In this document: in pieces, positions 1 through 5,508 of the stretch
Position numbering within the stretch: the first letter of the stretch is position 1
How the letters are laid out: every line of letters begins with the position of its first letter
Assembly: GCA_001795035.1 (NCBI GenBank)
Contig: MGMW01000035.1
Coordinates: 2,587-8,094, forward strand
DNA: 5,508 nucleotides
Direction of reading: 5' to 3'
DNA from: Chloroflexi bacterium RBG_13_53_26
Lineage (GTDB): Bacteria; Chloroflexota; Dehalococcoidia; UBA2247; RBG-13-53-26
Translations under genes and position numbers: made by a program
Notes under the pieces: model-generated
Told to the model about the DNA's origin: nothing
Database searches by the model: none
Seen by the model: the letters and a program-made list of their open reading frames with translations, nothing else

Positions 1-2229
1 AGAGCCGACCATGAACTTGTGGTCGAGGGTGCCATTGACTACATCCGCCGCGGATTCACTTCCAGGCCAGCAACACTTAATGACACGGCCCTGGAGAAGT
101 CCGATTGCACCTTCTGTGGCACCTGTGTGGCATTCTGCCCCACCGGCGCCCTGATGGAAAGGGAAGAACCTTACCGAGGAACTACGACTAAGACAGTGAC
201 AACCATCTGCCCCTTCTGCGGCTGTGGGTGTGGCATCTCTCTTGAAGCCAAAGACAACACAATTGTGCGCTGCAGGCCAGACAAAGACAGCCCGGTCAAT
301 CGAGGTACGCTGTGCGCCAGGGGAAGCTATGGCTACGATTTTGTGCACAGCTCAGAAAGGCTGATCCAGCCCTTGATCAAGGTAAACGGCAGTTTCAAGG
401 AGTCATCCTGGGAAGAGGCTTTGGGTCTTGTCGCCACCGAAATGGGCCGCATCAAGGGAACTGACGGCCCCGAAAGCTTGGCTGTCATTGGCTCGCCAAG
501 GTGCACCAATGAGGAAAACTACCTCCTCCAAAGGTTTGCCCGCTGTGTGCTTGGCACCAATAACGTTGACAACGGCAGTCGGTTGTACAGCGCGGCCAGT
601 CGCCAAGGGATCGGATGGAGCCTTGGCTCGCCCAGAACGACGGGCTCCCTTGAGAGTTTCGAGCAATCAGATGCCATATTGGTCGTAGGAGCAGATCCCG
701 CCTCTTCAGCCCCTCTGGTCGGATATGCCATAAAACGCGCAGTAAGATACCGTGGTGCCAAGTTGATTCTCATAGATCCGCGGGGAACGAAGCTCACCGC
801 ATTTGCCCATCTTTGGCTGAAGCCAAAAGTCGGCACCGACGTAGCTCTCCTGAATGGCTTGGCAAGGTCGATAATCTCTGAAGGTCTTATGGACGAGGAG
901 TTTGTTACCAGACGGACAGACAACTTCGAGGTATTTCGTCGGTCTCTAGAGACATATACCCTGGAGCTTGCAGAGGGAATAACTGGCGTTTCAAGTCAGG
1001 ACATCCGGACTGCCGCTGAGGTCTTTGCCACAGCGAAGCGGGCTTCCATCGTTTTTGGCAAAGGAGTTACCCAACACCTCAATGGAACCGACGCTGTAAT
1101 GGCACTGGCGAATCTGGCCATGCTTACCGGCAACATCGGGCACGGTTCTGGCGGCATTTACGCACTGCAGGGAGATAGCAATGGACAAGGAGCATGCGAC
1201 ATGGGTGTCCTGCCCTCTTTCCTTCCCGGATACCAGTTAGCTGAGGACCCCCAGACTCTGAAGAGATTCGCAGATCGTTGGGGCAAGTGTGACCCGACTG
1301 GCCCTAGCCTGACAGCACTGGAAATGATCAAACAAGTCAGGGAAGGAAGAATCAAAGCAATGTACATTGTGGGGGAAAACCCGGCGGCGGCTTTCCCAGG
1401 TGCAACCTTGGTGAAAGAGGCTCTGGGATCACTCAACTTCCTTGTGGTACAGGACATCTTCCTTACTGAAACGGCCAGGCTGGCCACTGTTGTGCTCCCA
1501 GCCGCAAGTTTTGCTGAGAAGGAAGGTACCTTCACCAACTTTGAAGGAAGAGTCCAAAGACTGCAAAAAGTCATTGGCCCCGTCGGCCAGAGCCTGCCTG
1601 ATTCGGAAATAGTCCTTCGGCTGGCGAAAAAGATGGGTTCTCCAATGCCATATTCATCTCTTGCACAGATTATGGATGAGATCGAACAAGTTGTCCCCTT
1701 CTATGAGAGCACAGGATACACCGACCCGGAGATGAAAGATATCTACCGGGCTGGGTTCGGCAATCCTCCTCCGGGGACCGGACGCCTCCATGGTGGTCAG
1801 TTCCCCAGCAGATTTGGTCGCTTTTCACCGGTTCAGTATGTCCCAAAGAGGAAGCCACCACAGGATGGTTATCCTCTCACCCTCATCACAGGCACCAGCT
1901 TGTATCAGTTTGGAAGCGGATCCAGAACCTCAAGGGCCTCGCGACTGAACAGGTTCTTGCCGGAAGCACCTGTGGACATTTCCAACATAGATGCATCCCA
2001 TCTGCGAATCAATGAGGGTGACAGGGTCAAGATTGTCTCACCGTCTGGCCAGATCAATGCCAAAGCCAGGATTACTGATACTGTAACAGAAGGAATGCTT
2101 TTCGTGCCCATCGCTTTCCCAGAAAGTCCCGTGAATGCCCTGTTCGACATTGACTTGGACCCCCAGTCCAAAACGCCTGGTATGAAGGTCTGCCATGTAA
2201 GGCTGGAAAGGATTGAACCCCATGGATGA
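1..2229 (+). CDS. Formate dehydrogenase alpha / NuoG-like molybdopterin oxidoreductase subunit, 5'-partial, with replaced catalytic residues
   Basis: The reading frame is open from base 1 to TGA 2227-2229 (742 residues seen, numbered here from base 1). A GTG at 19 is not a credible start, because the frame continues upstream and the window opens inside a ferredoxin domain. Domains in order: second [4Fe-4S] site C36-x2-C39-x2-C42-x3-C46-P; the Fe4S4 domain of the molybdopterin oxidoreductase family with C70, C73, C77 and C105 (extra C75 in CPFCGCGCG); the molybdopterin core at about 110-530, with family motifs such as GVTQHLNGTD, LAMLTGNIG, QGACDMG, GENPAAAFP and VVQDIFLTETA; and the C-terminal dinucleotide-binding domain at about 622-737. 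The family scaffold is that of cytosolic NAD-linked formate dehydrogenase alpha subunits, usually about 900 residues, so roughly 150 are missing on the left. By ungapped local alignment the catalytic Sec/Cys-His pair is Tyr196-Ser197 and the catalytic Arg is Gln390, so formate oxidation is doubtful. It is probably the large, Fe-S-wired subunit of a soluble complex with the two genes downstream; its substrate is unknown. Confidence 0.9.
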   Translation, partial: RADHELVVEGAIDYIRRGFTSRPATLNDTALEKSDCTFCGTCVAFCPTGALMEREEPYRGTTTKTVTTICPFCGCGCGISLEAKDNTIVRCRPDKDSPVNRGTLCARGSYGYDFVHSSERLIQPLIKVNGSFKESSWEEALGLVATEMGRIKGTDGPESLAVIGSPRCTNEENYLLQRFARCVLGTNNVDNGSRLYSAASRQGIGWSLGSPRTTGSLESFEQSDAILVVGADPASSAPLVGYAIKRAVRYRGAKLILIDPRGTKLTAFAHLWLKPKVGTDVALLNGLARSIISEGLMDEEFVTRRTDNFEVFRRSLETYTLELAEGITGVSSQDIRTAAEVFATAKRASIVFGKGVTQHLNGTDAVMALANLAMLTGNIGHGSGGIYALQGDSNGQGACDMGVLPSFLPGYQLAEDPQTLKRFADRWGKCDPTGPSLTALEMIKQVREGRIKAMYIVGENPAAAFPGATLVKEALGSLNFLVVQDIFLTETARLATVVLPAASFAEKEGTFTNFEGRVQRLQKVIGPVGQSLPDSEIVLRLAKKMGSPMPYSSLAQIMDEIEQVVPFYESTGYTDPEMKDIYRAGFGNPPPGTGRLHGGQFPSRFGRFSPVQYVPKRKPPQDGYPLTLITGTSLYQFGSGSRTSRASRLNRFLPEAPVDISNIDASHLRINEGDRVKIVSPSGQINAKARITDTVTEGMLFVPIAFPESPVNALFDIDLDPQSKTPGMKVCHVRLERIEPHG
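2205..2212 (+). promoter_or_regulatory. Ribosome binding site of nuoE, inside the end of the upstream gene
   Basis: The purine run GGAAAGGA ends 9 bases before ATG 2222. It supports that ATG over the in-frame TTG at 2213, which directly abuts the site and would have no spacer. Confidence 0.65.
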
Positions 2230-2707
2230 GAAGAACCTTAAGTGTGACCCGATACGCATAGGCCAGGTAGTCAGGCGGCATCGTGATCAGAAATGGCCAT
2301 TGATTCCAATTCTTCAGGAGATCCAGAATGAGTTCGGGTACATACCGCCTGAAGCTATCGAGCCTATTTCCAAAGCTCTCAACATGTTCCCCTCCCAGGT
2401 ACAAGGGGTCATCACTTTTTACGAACAGCTATACACCAAGCCGCGGGGCAAGAAGATCGTCCGGGTATGCCGTGGAACAGCCTGCCACGTCCGCGGCGGC
2501 AAGACAATACTGAAACTGGCCAAAAAGCACCTTGGCATAGAAGAAGGCCAAACCACTCCCGACCTGGAGTACACCCTGGATACCGTCGCTTGCATTGGCG
2601 TCTGTGCAATGGCGCCCAACATGGTTATCGGCAAGCAAACCCATGGTCATCTGAATCCCAAGAAGGTGTCTCAGCTCTTAGGGGGCAGCAACAACACTAG
2701 GGGGTAA
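2222..2707 (+). CDS. nuoE: NuoE/HoxE/HydC-type [2Fe-2S] subunit (24 kDa-like)
   Basis: A thioredoxin-like [2Fe-2S] protein of 161 residues, the usual size for NuoE. In NADH dehydrogenases, NAD(P)-linked hydrogenases and formate dehydrogenases it partners the FMN-bearing NuoF subunit in the cytoplasm. The N-terminal helical part (residues about 10-70) shows the family pattern, including EFGYIPPEAI and VQGVITFYEQL. The cluster ligands are C83-x4-C88 (CRGTACHVRG) and C124-x3-C128 (CIGVCAMAPNMVI), the complete four-cysteine set. The start is ATG 2222, chosen for its ribosome binding site; a TTG at 2213 would add three residues. The gene overlaps the stop of the FdhA-like gene by 8 bp and ends 6 bp before the NuoF fusion gene, so translational coupling is likely. 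In this family the protein sits on NuoF, and its cluster (N1a type) accepts electrons from FMN. A role in this complex is inferred from context. There is no truncation and no missing ligand. Confidence 0.95.
   Translation: MDEKNLKCDPIRIGQVVRRHRDQKWPLIPILQEIQNEFGYIPPEAIEPISKALNMFPSQVQGVITFYEQLYTKPRGKKIVRVCRGTACHVRGGKTILKLAKKHLGIEEGQTTPDLEYTLDTVACIGVCAMAPNMVIGKQTHGHLNPKKVSQLLGGSNNTRG
2699..2704 (+). promoter_or_regulatory. Ribosome binding site of the NuoF-GltD fusion gene
   Basis: AGGGGG lies 9 bases before ATG 2714 and overlaps the last codons of nuoE. It supports the ATG at 2714, which is also where the conserved N-terminal [2Fe-2S] domain begins. Confidence 0.6.
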
Positions 2708-2713
2708 GAGCAT

Positions 2714-5508
2714 ATGGCCAAGCACCGCACTGTGTTAGTCTGTCAGGGAACCGGATGTGCCTCAGCAGGTTCTGAAGCCATATATGCAGCACTCAAAGCC
2801 GATGTCGAGAAACTGGCCCTGAAAAACGTCAAGGTCGATTTCACCGGTTGCCATGGCTTCTGTGAGCAGGGACCCAATGTCGTCATTGAACCTGATGGCA
2901 TCTTCTATACCCACGTTGATGTCAATGATGCTCCCGAGATAGTCACATCTCACCTCCACGGCAACAAGCCAGTGGAGCGCCTCTTCTACCGAGATCCAGT
3001 AACAGGTCAGGCTGTACCACTATATTCCGACATAAGCTTCTATAGCAAACAGCAGCGGATCATCTTGCGTAATTGCGGACATATCAACCCCGAGAAAATA
3101 GACGACTACATCGCCCGAGACGGCTACAAAGGACTGCAGAAAGCCCTGCTCGAAATGACACCCCAGACAGTGCTCGAAGAGATCAAGAATTCCGGCCTCC
3201 GAGGTCGCGGGGGTGCCGGTTTCCCCACATGGCGCAAGTGGGAGTTCTGCCGGAATGCCACTGGGCAACAGAGGTACATCATCTGCAATGCTGATGAGGG
3301 TGATCCGGGCGCCTTTATGGATCGATCCATCCTGGAGGCCGATCCCCACGCCGTTATCGAGGGGATGACCATTGCCGGATATGCTATCGGAGCAACTGAA
3401 GGTTACATCTACGTCCGTGCCGAGTATCCTCTGGCGGTCACACGCTTTCGCATTGCCCTTCAACAAGCGCAGGAAAGAAAACTCCTCGGCAAGAACATCC
3501 TTGGTTCCGGCTTCGACTTCAACATACACGTTAAGGAGGGCGCTGGGGCCTTCGTCTGCGGAGAAGAGACTGCGCTGATAGCATCTATCGAAAGCCGGCG
3601 GGGAATGCCACGTCCTCGGCCTCCATTCCCGGCACAGTCCGGCTTGGATGGAAAGCCCACCATAATCAACAATGTAAAGACGTTGGCTACCGTCCCAATA
3701 ATAGTCAACCGGGGCAGCGTGTGGTTTGCCAGTCTCGGTACTGAGAAAAGCAGAGGCACAGCCGTCTTTGCACTCACCGGTAAGATCGCCAACAGTGGTC
3801 TGGTTGAAGTACCTATGGGCACTCCTCTTTCTACCATCATTTACGACATAGGGGGTGGAATCCCTCGCGGAAAGCAGCTCAAAGCAGTACAAACCGGCGG
3901 CCCCTCGGGGGGGTGTGTCCCCGCCAATTTGATTGACCTCCCTGTGGAATACGACACGCTGGCCCAGGTAGGCTCCATCATGGGCTCCGGCGGCATGGTC
4001 GTTCTGGATGATACGACCTGCATGGTGGAAGTGGCCCGCTATTTCCTCAGTTTCACACAGGACGAATCCTGCGGTAAGTGCACCCCCTGCCGGCTGGGAA
4101 CAAGACAGATGCTGGAAATCCTGACCAGAATCACCCAGGGCAAGGGTCACGACGAGGACCTCGATACACTGCTCAACATAGCCAGGGTGGTCAAGGAATG
4201 CTCGCTCTGTGGCCTCGGCCAGACTTGCCCCAATCCAGTGCTCTCCACCATAACCTACTTCCGGGATGAGTACGAAGCCCATATCAAGGACAAAAGGTGC
4301 CCTGCTGCTGCCTGCGATGCTTTGATGATATCGCCTTGCCAGCACACCTGCCCAGTTGGCACTAACGTCCCCAAGTATGTCGCACACATAGCCGCTGGTG
4401 AATATGAAGAGGCCATCAACACCATCAGAGAACGAAATCCCTTCCCTGCTATCTGTGGTCGCATCTGCCACCACCCGTGTGAGACCCGATGTCGTCGCGG
4501 AGAACTGGACGATCCGGTAAGCATCAGGGCGCTCAAGCGTTTTGCGGCCGATTGGTATTTCGAGCACAGTGCGGAATTGCCTGAACCCAAGCCGTTTCCC
4601 CAGACTCAAGAGCAGAGAGTTGCAGTTGTTGGAGCCGGCCCCACAGGGTTGGGCTGCGCCTACTTCCTGGCGCAGTTGGGCTATCCAGTGACCGTTTTTG
4701 AAGCACTGCCCGTAGGAGGAGGCATGCTGTCAGTAGCAATACCCGAATTTCGCCTGCCCAAAGAGGTGATCCAGAGAGAGATAGACTACATAGCCAAACG
4801 CGGCATAGAAATAAAATACGACTCGCCCATAAATGCTAATTTCACGGTAGACGATCTGAAGAAGAACGGATTTGCTGCCGTCTTTGTTGCTGCCGGTGCT
4901 CAGAGAAGCCAGCGCATAGGGATACCAGGGGAACTGGAGGATGTTGAAGGCCTTTACTATGGGTTGAGATTCCTGAGAGATATTAAGATTGGCAGGCAGG
5001 TCAATGTGGGACGCCGAGTGGCAGTCATCGGTGGTGGAAATGTTGCACTGGACTCATCTCGAGCAGCACTTCGTCTTGGTGCTGACGAAGTGCAAATCTA
5101 CTATCGGCGGTCCCGGAACGAGATGCCCGTGACCAAGGCAGAGTACGACGAAGCCGTGGCTGAAGGAATTGAGTTGAATTTCCTGGTCAGCCCCACCCGA
5201 ATAGTTACTGAAAACTGGAAAACAGGTGGCCTGCAATGTATTCGCATGAGGCTAGGAGAACCTGACGGCAGTGGACGTCGGCGGCCTGTGCCTATTAACG
5301 GCTCTGAATTCTTCGCTCAGGCTGATACCGTCATCGCTGCGGTGGGCCAGGCTCCTGACCTATCGTTTCTACCGGCTAACAGTGCTCTGGAACGCACTCG
5401 TTGGGAGACACTGGCGGTAAACAATAATACACTGGCGACAAACGTCAATGGCATCTTCGCTGGAGGCGACTTCGTTACCGGCCCTGGCATGGTCATCGAC
5501 GCCATCGC
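2714..5508 (+). CDS. nuoF: NuoF/HydB-type NADH:acceptor flavoprotein fused to a GltD/NfnB-type FAD/NAD(P)H oxidoreductase, 3'-partial
   Basis: The frame is open from ATG 2714 to the right edge (931 complete codons, no stop). Residues 1-100: thioredoxin-like [2Fe-2S] domain with C10-x4-C15 and C46-x3-C50, as in HydB/HndC/HoxF-type proteins. Residues about 155-345: NADH/FMN-binding 51 kDa core with GRGGAGFPT (164-172), CNADEGDPGAFMDR (191-204) and GAGAFVCGEETAL (276-288). Residues about 350-435: SLBB domain. C453, C456, C459 and C499 form the N3-type [4Fe-4S] site (ESCGKCTPCR, then SLCGLGQT). From about 529 the usual HydB C-terminal ferredoxin is replaced by a GltD/dihydropyrimidine dehydrogenase-type Fe-S region (C529, C534, C542, C546, C581, C585, C589, C593). 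Next come an FAD Rossmann motif GAGPTGLG (640-647), a nucleotide Rossmann motif GGGNVALD (773-780) with YRRSRNEMP (797-805), and the second FAD motif AGGDFVTGPG (916-925), near which the window ends. The frame does not break at the junction, so the fusion appears real. It probably carries FMN and FAD and handles NAD(H) plus NADP(H). Oddities are Trp173 and Lys322 in otherwise conserved FMN-site motifs. Confidence 0.93.
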   Translation, partial: MAKHRTVLVCQGTGCASAGSEAIYAALKADVEKLALKNVKVDFTGCHGFCEQGPNVVIEPDGIFYTHVDVNDAPEIVTSHLHGNKPVERLFYRDPVTGQAVPLYSDISFYSKQQRIILRNCGHINPEKIDDYIARDGYKGLQKALLEMTPQTVLEEIKNSGLRGRGGAGFPTWRKWEFCRNATGQQRYIICNADEGDPGAFMDRSILEADPHAVIEGMTIAGYAIGATEGYIYVRAEYPLAVTRFRIALQQAQERKLLGKNILGSGFDFNIHVKEGAGAFVCGEETALIASIESRRGMPRPRPPFPAQSGLDGKPTIINNVKTLATVPIIVNRGSVWFASLGTEKSRGTAVFALTGKIANSGLVEVPMGTPLSTIIYDIGGGIPRGKQLKAVQTGGPSGGCVPANLIDLPVEYDTLAQVGSIMGSGGMVVLDDTTCMVEVARYFLSFTQDESCGKCTPCRLGTRQMLEILTRITQGKGHDEDLDTLLNIARVVKECSLCGLGQTCPNPVLSTITYFRDEYEAHIKDKRCPAAACDALMISPCQHTCPVGTNVPKYVAHIAAGEYEEAINTIRERNPFPAICGRICHHPCETRCRRGELDDPVSIRALKRFAADWYFEHSAELPEPKPFPQTQEQRVAVVGAGPTGLGCAYFLAQLGYPVTVFEALPVGGGMLSVAIPEFRLPKEVIQREIDYIAKRGIEIKYDSPINANFTVDDLKKNGFAAVFVAAGAQRSQRIGIPGELEDVEGLYYGLRFLRDIKIGRQVNVGRRVAVIGGGNVALDSSRAALRLGADEVQIYYRRSRNEMPVTKAEYDEAVAEGIELNFLVSPTRIVTENWKTGGLQCIRMRLGEPDGSGRRRPVPINGSEFFAQADTVIAAVGQAPDLSFLPANSALERTRWETLAVNNNTLATNVNGIFAGGDFVTGPGMVIDAI

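Noticed and set aside
19..21. GTG as the true start of the first gene
   Set aside because: The frame is open to base 1, and the encoded start would fall between the two [4Fe-4S] sites of a ferredoxin domain, with no ribosome binding site ahead. The gene begins upstream of the window.
586..588. Possible selenocysteine codon at the FdhA active-site position
   Set aside because: The codon is TAC (Tyr), not TGA, and there is no in-frame TGA before 2227, so selenocysteine insertion is not involved.
2213..2215. TTG as the start of nuoE
   Set aside because: The purine-rich ribosome binding site ends at 2212, directly against it. ATG at 2222 has a normal 9-base spacer.
2708..2713. Search for a promoter, terminator or small RNA between genes
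   Set aside because: The only non-coding stretch is 6 bases long, too short to hold any of these.
3907..3913. Run of seven G as a possible frameshift or slippage site
   Set aside because: The run encodes the conserved TGGPSGG motif of the NuoF family and the frame stays correct on both sides, so neither an error nor programmed slippage is needed.
3020..4609. A 529-codon open frame on the minus strand opposite the NuoF fusion
   Set aside because: It is codon-aligned with the sense gene. Antisense stops in this register need sense TTA, CTA or TCA codons, which this moderately GC-rich gene rarely uses (the antisense stop at 3020 is the sense Leu CTA). The sense frame carries full NuoF motifs, while the antisense translation shows no recognisable domain.

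Overview
The window is wholly coding on the + strand. It holds three consecutive genes of one redox operon, and both end genes are cut by the window edges. The parts are the hallmarks of a soluble, flavin- and iron-sulfur-based oxidoreductase of an anaerobic bacterium: a formate dehydrogenase/NuoG-type molybdopterin subunit, a NuoE-type [2Fe-2S] subunit and a HydB/HndC/HoxF-type NuoF subunit. No membrane segments, tRNAs, mobile elements, repeats or CRISPR arrays are visible. Base composition looks moderately GC-rich. The organism cannot be fixed from the sequence. Anaerobic lineages such as Chloroflexota (Dehalococcoidia-like) or Desulfobacterota would fit, but this is only a guess from gene content.

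Layout: (1) Positions 1-2229 encode the FdhA-like large subunit. It lacks its N-terminus, which should hold the [2Fe-2S] ferredoxin domain and the first [4Fe-4S] site upstream of the window. (2) Positions 2222-2707 encode NuoE and overlap gene 1 by 8 bp. (3) Positions 2714 to the right edge encode a very large NuoF-type protein, starting 6 bp after nuoE. It carries an N-terminal thioredoxin-like [2Fe-2S] domain, the NADH/FMN core, the SLBB domain and the N3-type [4Fe-4S] domain. It then runs without a break into a GltD/NfnB-type module with an 8-cysteine iron-sulfur region, an FAD-binding Rossmann fold and an NAD(P)H-binding Rossmann fold. Non-coding sequence totals 6 bp, so no promoter or terminator lies in the window.

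How it may work: NuoE and the NuoF core normally exchange electrons with NAD(H) through FMN and pass them over Fe-S clusters to the large subunit. The fused GltD-like half adds a second flavin and a second nucleotide site, probably for NADP(H). The complex could therefore link NAD(H), NADP(H) and a third partner (ferredoxin or the pterin-site substrate), as electron-bifurcating relatives do. Most notable, the FdhA-like subunit keeps the formate dehydrogenase scaffold and Fe-S ligands but has Tyr, Ser and Gln where the enzymes have Sec/Cys, His and Arg. It is therefore probably not a formate dehydrogenase, whatever a homology-based name would say.
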